Of a stretch of 10,131 bases of DNA, positions 1 through 10,131 are shown one piece after another. The notes beneath the pieces were generated by a model. That model was not told the DNA's origin and searched no databases. It saw nothing but the letters and a program-made list of their open reading frames with translations. This DNA is from Penaeus vannamei (Eukaryota > Arthropoda > Malacostraca > Decapoda > Penaeidae), in the NCBI RefSeq assembly GCF_042767895.1, contig NC_091570.1, positions 17,581,181-17,591,311 of the forward strand, in the 5' to 3' direction. A program made the position numbers and the translations under genes. How positions within the stretch are numbered: the first letter of the stretch is position 1; the number at the start of each line of letters is the position of its first letter.

Positions 1-235
1 ATAAATGAAGCTAGCGGCGGGCTCCAGTCAAATGGATTCTCATTAGCATAAACTAATTACTGGCCCGGTCTGGTGGGGACGCTAATATAACGACGGGAAG
101 TCTAATACACGGTGATACATTTTCGAACGTTCGAACTGCCCAAGTGCCTTGTTTGGCTGTTTGGCGGGTCGGTTGTTTCCCTTGGGCGGAGTTGAGGTTC
201 CTGTTGTTGTTAGGATAACTATTATCATTGCAATT
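1..235. other. Unique sequence, no gene recognised
   Basis: This mixed-composition sequence has higher GC than the tract that follows and contains no simple repeat. No open frame of useful length lies wholly in it. Its only notable structure is a short perfect palindrome. I cannot assign it to a known repeat or gene. Confidence 0.5.
122..135. repeat. 14-bp perfect palindrome TTCGAACGTTCGAA
   Basis: TTCGAACGTTCGAA equals its own reverse complement and also contains the direct repeat TTCGAA twice. It is the only such site noticed in the nearby unique sequence. It could be a dimeric protein-binding site or chance; nothing around it indicates a regulated gene. Confidence 0.6.
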
Positions 236-1861
236 TTTATTCTTCTATCTATATATCTATCAGTCTGTTATTGTTATTATTATTATCATTATCATCATTA
301 TCTGTATCATTATCATTATTGTATTATTATTATCATCGTTATTACTATTATTAGTATCACCATTAATAATATGTTTATTGTTATCATCATTATCAGCATT
401 ATCATTGTCAATATTATAATTACTGCTATTATCAGTATAATGATCATTATTAGAATTATTGTCATTATAATTATCAGTAATGCCATTGTTGTTATTATTA
501 GTTTTTTTTCTTTTTTATCATCATGATCATCATTATCATAATTTGTTATTATTATCATTATCATTGTTATTATTATTACCATTATTTGTATTATCATTAT
601 TATTATCATTATTTGTATTATCATTATTATTATCATTATTTGTATTATCATTATTATTATCATTATTTGTATTATTATTGTTATTATCATTATGATTATC
701 GCTCTTATTATTATTATCATTGTTATCATCATCATTATTATTAGCATTATTACTATTATTATTGCTATTACAGTTATCATAATCCTCCCCCTCCTTATCA
801 TCATCATCATTGTTATTATCATCATTATTTTTTCGTTCTTGTTATTATCATCATTGCTCTTATAATTATTTATATCATTATAATCATATATGTTATTACT
901 TTTTAATATTACTGCCCTTATAGTTATTTCTAATATTGCTGTTTTAGTTATCTTATTATCATCATCATTGCTAATATCATTATCAGTACTTTTTTGTCAT
1001 TGTTTTATGATGATAGTAATGATAAAAGATAATAATGAAAATGATCATAACAATAAAGATGATAATTTGCTTTACTATGCATACTATTAGCATCATCATC
1101 ATTATTATTGCCATTACATTATTTCTATCATAATTACTGTCATTAAAATAATTATCATTATCATCTCCGTCAAGGAGGTTCATTTTGAGCTTTGGTTATT
1201 TAATCTATTGTATTATTATTTTTACAATTATCATTCTTATCATAATTATTACTAATGCTACTAATCTTTATTATCATAGTTGTTGTCATTATTATTTTCT
1301 TCATTATTACTATTTCTATCATTAGCATTTTCATTACTGCTGCTGACTATTATTATTAAACATTGATATGACAATTATGATTATCATAACTATTATTATT
1401 ATGATTATTATTACAATTGTTGCTACTTAATGAGAGCAAAGATAGTAACAGTAACAATAATAATAGCAAATATTATTATTACTATTATTATTATCATTGA
1501 TACTGTACCATTATCATTATCATATGCCATCATTATTGTTACCATAATATTCATTATCATTATCTTTGATACAATTATTATTAATATGATCATAATCATC
1601 ATTATTATTTTTTTTTAATTATTACTCTATTGTTATTATTATTGTTATTATTATCACTATTAACATTATTGTTATTGTTGCTAGTATTACTATTGTCGTA
1701 TCATTATTTTTGGAATTACATGTTATTGTTATTATATTTATTATTGTCATTGCTATCATTATTATAATTATCATTATCATTAAGATCATCATCATCATCA
1801 TCATTATTATTATTATTATTATCATTATTATTATTATTATTATTATCATTATTGTTATCAT
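236..1861. repeat. Degenerate trinucleotide tract (ATT/ATC-rich), 1.6 kb
   Basis: The tract is built almost entirely from ATT, ATC, GTT and similar triplets on the plus strand (TTATTATCATTATCATT and variants). It has strong 3-nt periodicity and more T and C on the plus strand than A and G. No uniform unit persists for long, so this is an old, mutated trinucleotide array or a cryptically simple region. Periodicity keeps frames open on both strands, giving long Ile/Met/Tyr/His-rich or Leu-rich translations. Composition alone explains these and I do not call them genes. Similar short patches recur at about 3825-4020 and 6430-6660. Confidence 0.85.
584..691. repeat. 27-bp tandem repeat, four copies
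   Basis: The motif ATTTGTATTATC recurs at 584, 611, 638 and 665, an exact 27-bp spacing. The first three units are identical and the fourth differs at two positions. The unit is a multiple of three and sits inside the degenerate trinucleotide tract. This suggests recent local duplication of a segment of the older array by slippage or unequal exchange. Confidence 0.9.
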
Positions 1862-2863
1862 TTATATAGCTTTATCCGTATAGTAATACTCCATTACATC
1901 ATTGCCGTAACTATTTCTGCTGCAGTTGTAATACCCAATAACCCCCCCCCACCCCCTCTCCTCTCCAAAGAGTGCAAGAGAGAAAGGACGAAAAACGTAT
2001 GAAAAGAAAATGGTTTCGTAACCTAGATGATACTCCTGTTTCAGAAACAGTTGAGTTCGCCCTTAGAAGCCCAAGAGAGAAAACGGAGAAAGGAAGCTAA
2101 TGAAAATGGAAGAGAACGATAAATCTTTGAAGACAAGAAGATGACCACTTCTAGCACCCTTTTGCTGTTCGGTTGGTTCTAGTTCGCCAAAGTAGAGGGG
2201 AACTCCTGGCAACTTTTGTAATTAGGTTGATTGCTGATATTGCGTGTGCTGTTGTGAAGCGAATAGTACAGCTATGTAGTATATCACTTTTTTTCTACTT
2301 TTTTATGTGTGGAGTTCTGTGTCTTGTTTTATTTTTCTGACTTATTTCAACCTGAAAGAGATGGTTAGACCCTTGTGTGGATATTGAAAATTTGATGTCA
2401 TTTAATTTCTCAAAACATAAAATCAAAACAGAATGCCAAAGAATACAGACTTCATCACCGATACACCCAAAAATAAGAGAGAGAAAAAAGAATATATTAA
2501 TTACTCAAATAAGAGAGCGAAAATAAAAAGAACTACCCAGGAATGCCAACTCAGACCGTAAAGAGGCCACAGAAAATCTTAGATACTTCGAGAGGGAAGC
2601 ATATCTCTGAGGGGGTCGTTCCTTCGTCTCGTAAGAGGATATGGCGACACAACGACCTTTAGTTAGCTTGCGTTGCTTGTCAGGGCTCGAAGGGTCTCGT
2701 GAAGTTGCTCCCGAGAGAAAGGGGAAGAGAGGGAGAGAAGAGGAGGGAGGGGCCGGGGATTGCAGAGGGGGAGGAAGGAGGAATAGAGAGAAAGGAGAAA
2801 GAAGAATGTTTTCCAGATAGGCAAACGGACACAGAGACCGGGAGCAAGAGAGTAAGGAAGGAC
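1862..2863. other. Mostly unique sequence, no gene recognised; purine-rich tail
   Basis: This is non-repetitive sequence with a short C-rich stretch near 1942-1958 (nine C, A, five C). From about 2710 to 2860 the plus strand becomes strongly purine-rich (GGGAGAGAAG-type words). The longest minus-strand frame crossing it (2505-2978) owes part of its length to the adjacent AT array and resembles no family I know. No tRNA, rRNA or transposon end was recognised. Confidence 0.5.
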
Positions 2864-2878
2864 TATGTGTATATATAC

Positions 2879-2944
<66 letters not shown>
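2864..2944. repeat. (ACAT)n(AT)n microsatellite
   Basis: A GTATATATACAT lead-in passes into several ACAT units (about 2876-2892) and then an uninterrupted (AT)n run to about 2943, ending at CAGAGAGG. Reported length may be unreliable, as such arrays are prone to collapse in assembly. Confidence 0.95.
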
Positions 2945-2947
<3 letters not shown>

Positions 2948-3508
2948 GAGGGAGAGGTATTTCATCTCTATAACGCAATGTGGTAAATAGGAATTGCTGC
3001 CATTATGTGGTTATCATGTAGTATGCATTAGTGTAAATTATATTGAAGTTCAGTGGGATTGACACAGTTATAGTAATGCAAGGTAGAGACAGGAAAACCT
3101 TGAAATAGAACAAGGAGTTTATAAATAGGGGTAATAGTGAAAAAGCAACACATAACTCACATTTAATTAGCCTGTTTTGTAATATCCTTAACTATTGGGA
3201 TAATACATATTATCCATATTAACAGAGAATTTTACAGCATACATCACATTCAAAACTTTTTACTTTGTCGCTAACAATTGTTTACAATCTGAATGTTATA
3301 AATTCAAATGATTTATGAGGAAAGTCTTATAATAGTAATTACGTAATTGTCTGACAGAAAACTAATTCTTGCATTTTTAATGTTCTATACCCTCATTTTT
3401 GGTTTCATCTCTCTTTCGTTCTTTCTTCTTATCTTCTACTAACCATGCACATTACTTATTAACAAAATCAGTAATCTGTGCTGCTGATGTAGGGAATAAC
3501 ATACATAT
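2945..3508. other. AT-rich unique sequence, no gene recognised
   Basis: I see no repeat array, no open frame of meaningful length and no recognisable mobile-element end in this AT-rich sequence. It may be intergenic or intronic; nothing in the sequence decides between these. Confidence 0.5.
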
Positions 3509-3790
<282 letters not shown>

Positions 3791-4158
3791 TAATCTAGAT
3801 AATATGCATCAACTATTACAACGTATATTCTGTTATTATTATTATCACTCATGGAAATAAATATAACACGCAAAAAATAAAAACACTATTAGTGTTATTC
3901 ACATTTTGTCAACGATTCATAATTGTTCTCATTATTTTCTTCCAAATCATTGTAATATTAATTATTGTCAATATATCAAAATGATAATTAAATAATAACA
4001 TTTTCATTGTCATTATTCTTGTAAACATATCTTGAAGATCTATTCTGCACCGTTTAAAAAGGGTAATACTGCCTGTTATAAAAGCATAATTACACCCTTC
4101 CGCATTTTGAACTGAGTATAATAACCGTCATTAGGGTTTTTCTTTTCTTTTCTTGCCT
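3791..4158. other. AT-rich unique sequence with ATT patches, no gene recognised
   Basis: Short stretches resemble the degenerate ATT/ATC tract at the start of the window (for example TTATTATTATTATCA near 3831). The remainder is AT-rich single-copy-looking sequence. No gene, RNA or element boundary was recognised. Confidence 0.5.
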
Positions 4159-4229
4159 CCCCCCCCCCCCCCTCTCTCTCTCTCTCTCTCCCTCTCTCTT
4201 TCTCTCTCTCACTCTCTCTCTCTCTCTCC

Positions 4230-4306
<77 letters not shown>

Positions 4307-4340
4307 TATATACGCATATATACATATACACATATATGTA
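4159..4340. repeat. Compound C14-(CT)n-(AT)n array
   Basis: Fourteen C residues (4159-4172) lead into imperfect (CT)n to about 4228. An (AT)n run follows from 4231, becoming interrupted by C and G (TACGCATATATACATATACA) after about 4300. The array ends close to the tail side of the minus-strand SINE-like copy. Confidence 0.95.
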
Positions 4341-4375
4341 AATATGAATATAAAGAATATAAATATAATTGAATT

Positions 4376-4466
4376 AATATATAACCTCTCCTGTAGGGAT
4401 TCGAACCCCCACCGCCGTTGCAGGTAACTTGCAAGACGGTCACTCTAACCACTGATACACGACCCA
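4376..4466 (-). mobile_element. tRNA-derived SINE-like head, copy 1
   Basis: Read on the minus strand, this begins near GGGTCGTGTATCAG and contains an A-box-like TCAGTGGTTAGAGTG. A perfect B-box GGTTCGAATCC follows. The tRNA-like part is about 83 nt, the length of a tRNA with a long variable arm. The two ends (GGGTCGT against GGAGAGG) do not form an acceptor stem, so it is not a working tRNA gene. A closely related copy lies nearby on the other strand, and the 3' side runs into AT-rich sequence and an (AT)n array. Both points fit a tRNA-derived SINE with an internal polymerase III promoter. The family cannot be named from sequence alone. Confidence 0.7.
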
Positions 4467-4531
4467 CAAAAAGAAAAATGTGGAACTAGGAGCTACCGAT
4501 CTTCCATAGACATTACCTATCTATTCATACA

Positions 4532-4624
4532 TGGGTAAGGGTAGTGAAGTTTCGACAGACTGTCTTGCAAGTTACCCGCAACGCCGGTGGGGGTTCGAAT
4601 CCCTGTCGGAGAGGTTATATATTC
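4532..4624 (+). mobile_element. tRNA-derived SINE-like head, copy 2
   Basis: From 4560 to 4624 this matches the reverse complement of copy 1 at about 59 of 65 positions, including GTCTTGCAAGTTACC, the B-box GGTTCGAATCC and GAGAGGTTATATATT. The A-box half (GGGTAAGGGTAGTGAAG) is more diverged. Similarity ends just after TATATATT. A possible tail of about 40 nt (to about 4665, containing AATGCGATATTGCATT) leads into the compound (AT)n(GT)n array. The two copies are head to head, 5' heads about 65 bp apart and tails outward. Confidence 0.7.
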
Positions 4625-4665
4625 ATCATCTCAATGCGATATTGCATTATTCCATCTTTCTCATA

Positions 4666-4940
<275 letters not shown>

Positions 4941-4998
4941 GACCTTACTCTATACCGCCCCCTCTCTCTCTCTCCAGGAATATGATTGCTTGATGCCC

Positions 4999-5019
4999 TT
5001 TTTTTTTTTTTTTTTTTTT
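4999..5019. repeat. T21 homopolymer
   Basis: Twenty-one T residues are preceded by GATGCCC and followed by GCTAAAAG. It could be the poly(A) tail of a minus-strand retroposed sequence, but no element body was recognised on its right, so only the homopolymer is annotated. Confidence 0.85.
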
Positions 5020-5760
5020 GCTAAAAGTGTTTTTACTAATTCTATCCACCATACGTGTCCCAGGATAATTCTACCACATTTTCGCCCTTTCTCCTTTATT
5101 CTTATTCATACTGACAACTTTTTTATTCCTCGTTGTTCCATGCTTGGAAATGAAAATAGTAGACTATAAAAAAGGGGTGTTGACATCCCTTTCTATGTCT
5201 CTGTCACTGTTTGAAAGCCAAATTACGTCACCGCTTCTTAAGCTGTATACAATCTCTTTTAAAAAGGATGTAAACCGTGGGATATTCCAGACTATATTAA
5301 TCTATTCTACCTTAGGCTTAAGTTATATAATTTCGGAAGTGCTAAAAGGCTGCATTAAAATTTAAACACACTATGATTGTTTGATGTTAAATGTTATTCC
5401 TCTAAAATTCTGTATGTATTTGATGTTTTTTTTCTACTACGGAGACATGGTTCGTGAAATCATTAAAATAATTTGATAAGAGAGAAAATATTTATTGGTA
5501 AATAAAGCTTTGAATGAATCCGGTATAATGTGAAAATTCATGATGATATTTTTGAGTATTTGGCAATTACGTTATAATATATATTGTACATCTTATGCGT
5601 ACATTCCTGCTTATACACGTGTGTTGACTATTTCGTTAACACTATATTGTATACTGTACTATACCTCTCATGTTTACCTGTGTTCTTATATATATATGAT
5701 TATATAAACTGTGAGTATAGTTTCTATAGAAATTATCCTCCTCCCCCCTCTCTCCCTCCC
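5020..5760. other. AT-rich unique sequence, no gene recognised
   Basis: This is non-repetitive AT-rich sequence. The longest frame here (5144-5365 plus) gives a 73-residue translation with no recognisable motif and ordinary noncoding composition. I cannot support a gene. Confidence 0.45.
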
Positions 5761-5857
5761 AATGTGTCCGTTTCTATGGATATCATCATCCCCCTTTCTC
5801 TCTCTCTCTCTCTCAATGTGTCCGTTTCTTTGGATATCATCATCCCCCTTTCTCTCT
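5761..5857 (+). repeat. 54-bp tandem duplication
   Basis: The segment starting AATGTGTCCGTTTCTATGG at 5761 is repeated at 5815, an exact 54-bp offset. There is one mismatch (A to T) in the 43 bases compared, before the second copy runs into CTAT repeats. Each copy holds GGATATCATCATCCCCC followed by CT-rich sequence. The short CT stretch between the copies suggests slippage or unequal exchange. Confidence 0.9.
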
Positions 5858-5955
5858 ATATATCTATCTATCTATCTATCTATCTCTGTCTCTCACTATC
5901 TATCTCTCTCTCTCTCTATCTCTCTCTCTCCTTCCCTCCCTTTCCCCTCTCTCTA
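5858..5955. repeat. (ATCT)n tetranucleotide and imperfect (CT)n
   Basis: Five to six ATCT units (about 5858-5884) are followed by CT-rich imperfect repeats and a pyrimidine-rich stretch ending at CTCTACC. It continues directly from the 54-bp duplication, so the two probably share a slippage history. Confidence 0.85.
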
Positions 5956-6230
5956 CCAAAACAGCAACAACAAACAAACAAAACAAAAACTACAAGAATC
6001 TACCGCCACCTCCCCGTCCAATCCAAGACATTCCGAATAAGTTGTCAAGCTTTTGTATTCTCTTGAAGGCGAATTTCCAGCTGGAGAGACTGTTGGCAAA
6101 CTTGTGCTGGCAAGTCACCAAGTCAAGGGCGCATCTTCCGAGTTTCCTCTTCGTCTTCTTTATTCTTCTCCTTTCTGCGTTTGTTCCTTTCGAGGATTGG
6201 GCGGTGAGCAACGTTGGCGTGGAGAGGAAG
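5956..6230. other. Complex, higher-GC segment of unknown nature
   Basis: After a short A/C-rich stretch (CAACAACAAACAAAC near 5963) comes about 230 bp of mixed, non-repetitive sequence with higher GC than its surroundings. Both strands are open: plus 6042 onward, with a hydrophobic FLFVFFILLLSAFV stretch before the (GA)n array, and minus 5990-6211, which is Lys/Arg-rich. Neither translation matches a family I know. It could be a fragment of an exon, a UTR or a repeat; I do not call a gene. Confidence 0.35.
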
Positions 6231-6395
<165 letters not shown>

Positions 6396-6819
6396 TAGTC
6401 TGTGCAACTTATTTGTGTTATTTCATTTAAAGTCAGATATCGTTATCATTGCCAGGACTATTTTCAATCTTACGGTTAATATTGTTGCTATCGTCATTAT
6501 TGCAATTTATCATCATTATTGCTTATCTTATTACCTTCAGTCAATAATATGAATATGTTTCTATTATCAGCATTGTTAATGATAATAAGCATATTTAGCA
6601 TAATCACCACAATATTCATTAAGGCCATCATTATCATTCTATTATCTCCTCATTAATAACCTTCATTAATTGTCTTTGCCACAACTGGTAATATGAACAA
6701 AAGTCATTAATCATTTAATTATCTACGATATGACTTCACGGCATTGTATATACACCCATGTAATTAATTATAGCAACTGAAACCCGAAGACACAGCAAGG
6801 CTATCTAAAACTAGGAATG
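6396..6819. other. AT-rich sequence with ATT/ATC patch, no gene recognised
   Basis: From about 6430 to 6660 the sequence resembles the degenerate ATT/ATC tract at the start of the window (CGTCATTATTGC, CATCATTATTGC), but less densely. The remainder is AT-rich unique sequence. No gene or element boundary was recognised. Confidence 0.5.
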
Positions 6820-6940
6820 CCCCCCCCCCCTATAAAAAGGAAAAAAAGAATAAAAAAATTACGAAGGTGAAGAAGGAATAAAGAGACAGACGAAGACGAA
6901 GAAAAAGAAGAGAAGAGAGAGAGAGAGAGAGAGAGAAGAA
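6820..6940. repeat. C11 run and A/G-rich tract
   Basis: Eleven C residues (6820-6830) are followed immediately by TATAAAAAGG and a purine-rich stretch ending in a short (GA)n (about 6915-6934). The TATA-like word has no recognisable gene downstream and is not called as a promoter. Confidence 0.8.
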
Positions 6941-7065
6941 AGAAAACTAACAAGTTTCCAGTCTCGACTCCCTCTTCCTTCCAAATGTTAATTCAGAGGC
7001 GCCGGTCACAAAGCTGGGAGATTTACGAGTGAAAACTTTACCGTGTGTGGTAGTGCAAGGGTGTT

Positions 7066-7131
7066 GTGGTATGAACAAGTATAAGGTGGTACAGAGGTGG
7101 TATGAGGAAGAATGAGGTGGTGCAGGGGTGG
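7066..7131 (+). repeat. 31-bp minisatellite entering the gap
   Basis: Units begin GTGGTATGA at 7066 and 7097, and a third begins GTGG at 7128, all 31 bp apart. The two full units share GTGGTATGA, a purine-rich centre and AGGTGGT, with several substitutions. The array continues into the unsequenced gap, so its true length is unknown. A related GTGGTAGTGCAAGGGT word just upstream may be a more diverged unit. Confidence 0.75.
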
Positions 7132-7631
7132 NNNNNNNNNNNNNNNNNNNNNNNNNNNNNNNNNNNNNNNNNNNNNNNNNNNNNNNNNNNNNNNNNNNNN
7201 NNNNNNNNNNNNNNNNNNNNNNNNNNNNNNNNNNNNNNNNNNNNNNNNNNNNNNNNNNNNNNNNNNNNNNNNNNNNNNNNNNNNNNNNNNNNNNNNNNNN
7301 NNNNNNNNNNNNNNNNNNNNNNNNNNNNNNNNNNNNNNNNNNNNNNNNNNNNNNNNNNNNNNNNNNNNNNNNNNNNNNNNNNNNNNNNNNNNNNNNNNNN
7401 NNNNNNNNNNNNNNNNNNNNNNNNNNNNNNNNNNNNNNNNNNNNNNNNNNNNNNNNNNNNNNNNNNNNNNNNNNNNNNNNNNNNNNNNNNNNNNNNNNNN
7501 NNNNNNNNNNNNNNNNNNNNNNNNNNNNNNNNNNNNNNNNNNNNNNNNNNNNNNNNNNNNNNNNNNNNNNNNNNNNNNNNNNNNNNNNNNNNNNNNNNNN
7601 NNNNNNNNNNNNNNNNNNNNNNNNNNNNNNN
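7132..7631. other. Assembly gap (500 N)
   Basis: Exactly 500 undetermined bases, a round number that suggests a placeholder rather than a measured length. The gap sits between a 31-bp minisatellite and a (GT)n array, so tandem repeat expansion is the likely reason the assembly failed here. Frames drawn across it have no meaning. Confidence 0.98.

Positions 7632-7665
<34 letters not shown>
7632..7665. repeat. (GT)n microsatellite at gap edge
   Basis: A pure (GT)n run starts at the first determined base after the gap and ends at ATTACCG. Its start is not visible. Confidence 0.95.
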
Positions 7666-8678
<1,013 letters not shown>

Positions 8679-8715
8679 CAACAGGAACGACGAAGGGAAG
8701 GGCAAGAAAACACAC

Positions 8716-8761
8716 GAATATGCCGAAGGCCTTTTCACTATTGCTTCGTCAGGGCATATGC
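8716..8761 (-). ncRNA. Candidate minimal type I hammerhead ribozyme in PLE 3' region
   Basis: On the minus strand, ATATGCC (8759-8753) pairs over 7 bp with GGCATAT (8724-8718) as stem I. The core box CTGACGA (8752-8746) fits CUGANGA. A weak stem II region, AGCAATAGT (8745-8737), can form only GC/GU with an AATA loop. GAA (8736-8734) follows, then AAGGCCTT (8733-8726) as a very short stem III, and C at 8725 at the expected cleavage position. PLEs are known to carry minimal hammerheads with short stem III that may act as dimers; the self-complementary AAGGCCTT suits that. It starts 44 nt after the ORF stop. The weak stem II is the main doubt, so activity is unproven. Confidence 0.55.
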
Positions 8762-9796
8762 TACATGAGGTACATAGAGGAGTATATATACAACTACTGG
8801 GTGATCAGGTCACGTCGGTAATCAGGTGAGCGACGACCTTGGCTAGTTCATGACTCCCCGTAGCGGTGTTGATGTTGTTAGTTGTATGAATGAACGCCGC
8901 TTCTACCATCTTCCTTTGTCGTGGGGCCAGGCCTTGCTTTATGATGGAGGCCTGGGACCACTTCGGGAGGTGACCATCGGTGTCTGCGTGAACAACGAAG
9001 GCGCTTCTCGTGTCATGGCGTCGGAGAGCGCTGCGGTGTTGACTAATACGTTGTTCGTGCAGTCCTAGTGATGTCTCGCCTATGTATACCTTATCACAGC
9101 CCCCACAAGGTATGCTGTACACCTGGCTGAGGGGTCTGTTATGGTTTGACCTCTTCTCTCTCACGATGTCTCCGATCTTCCTGCCTGAAGACGTAGCTAT
9201 CTTGAGAGTATGGCCCACCAGGGCCTGCAGGTGCTCAGTCAATTCCGAGTGGGGGATGATTATCCTCTGAGTTCTACTTTGTGTGTCCTCACCTCTCGGC
9301 CTGCTCATGATCTTCTCGGCCTTGCGTCGGAGGTGGGTGAGCATGGAGCGGGGATAGTGGAGGTGTTGGAAGGTGTTGTAGACGTGTTTCATCTCATCCT
9401 CCAAGAACTCAGGGCTGCATATTCTGAGGGCCCGGAGGAAGAAACCAATGACCACGCCTTCTTTGGTTCTCTTACTATGGGCAGAAAAATAGTGAATGAA
9501 ATCATCTTTATTTGTGGGTTTTCTGTATACTGAAAATACCGGTCCATTAGGTCTCCTGTGGATCATGGTGTCCAGGAAAGGGAGTTGTTCATCCCTCTCT
9601 TCTTCTGTGGTGAATTGGATGGAGGGGTGCACTGCATTGAGTCTGTGGAGGAGATCAGGCAGGTTCGTCCTGGTTGGTACTACAGCGAGGATGTCGTCCA
9701 CGTAGCGGAGCCAGACCACGTTCCTTCCCACGATGTTACGGTAATGGTCGGCCTCGAGGGTTTCCATGAACAGCTGGGCAAGGACTGCTGAAAGTG

Positions 9797-10131
<335 letters not shown>

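Noticed and set aside
584..691. Possible CRISPR-like regular repeat
   Set aside because: The 27-bp units are directly adjacent with no spacers, and the context is a eukaryotic simple-sequence tract.
149..1861. Long open frames on both strands rich in Ile, Met, Tyr, His or Leu
   Set aside because: They are produced by triplet periodicity of the ATT/ATC tract; every frame and both strands are open, and composition is that of a simple repeat, not a protein.
4376..4624. Two functional tRNA genes
   Set aside because: B-boxes are perfect, but the ends do not form an acceptor stem, the T-stem is imperfect and copy 2 has a degraded A-box. SINE-like derivatives fit better.
4962..4977. Splice-acceptor-like (CT)n followed by CAG
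   Set aside because: A CT microsatellite followed by CCAG looks like a 3' splice site by chance; no coding sequence follows, only a T21 run.
6831..6840. TATA-box-like TATAAAAAGG after the C11 run
   Set aside because: No recognisable gene or exon lies downstream before the gap; similar AT-rich words occur elsewhere (for example near 5165) without context.
8850..9791. Several plus-strand frames of 60 to 107 codons opposite the PLE gene
   Set aside because: They lie antisense within the PLE coding region and have no motifs; the minus-strand frame has clear RT and GIY-YIG signatures.

Overview
The window looks like intergenic DNA from a microsatellite-rich animal genome, most likely a decapod crustacean and plausibly a penaeid shrimp. 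This is inference. It rests on the very high density of dinucleotide arrays ((AT)n, (AG/CT)n, (GT/AC)n), long C runs, tRNA-derived SINE-like sequence, and a Penelope-like retroelement. By eye, about 3 kb of the 9.6 kb of determined sequence is simple or cryptically simple repeat. I see no host protein-coding gene that I can defend. A 500-base run of N (7132-7631) is an assembly gap.

Layout. 1-235: short unique sequence with a 14-bp palindrome. 236-1861: long degenerate ATT/ATC trinucleotide tract with an embedded 27-bp tandem repeat. 1862-3508: mostly unique, with a purine-rich tract and an (ACAT)n(AT)n array. 3509-4340: C runs, (CT)n and (AT)n arrays. 4376-4624: two tRNA-derived SINE-like heads in head-to-head orientation, each with its tail pointing into a dinucleotide array. 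4666-4940: compound (AT)n(GT)n array. 4941-6230: largely unique, with a T21 run, a 54-bp duplication and (ATCT)n. 6231-6395: long (GA)n. 6396-7131: unique to purine-rich, ending in a 31-bp minisatellite that runs into the gap. 7632-8548: (GT)n, then AT-rich unique sequence. 8549-10131: a 5'-truncated Penelope-like element (PLE) on the minus strand between two dinucleotide blocks.

The PLE is the only convincing coding sequence. It has the C-terminal part of the reverse transcriptase (MGSPLS and YVDD motifs) followed by a GIY-YIG endonuclease with the CxxC pair between the GIY and YIG motifs, and it is open for 343 codons. About 44 nt after its stop codon lies a sequence that folds as a minimal type I hammerhead ribozyme: 7-bp stem I, CTGACGA and GAAA core boxes, and a palindromic AAGGCCTT stem III. 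Its upstream end is an exact 32-bp inverted repeat with a 4-nt loop, made of the element's own RT sequence folded back on itself. Next to it is an (AC)n(AT)n block, which mirrors the (AT)n(GT)n block at the other end.

The most interesting reading is that this PLE copy ended its reverse transcription by snap-back self-priming at a 4-nt microhomology, leaving a hairpin scar at the truncation point. A sequencing or assembly fold-back artefact is the main alternative and has to be excluded.
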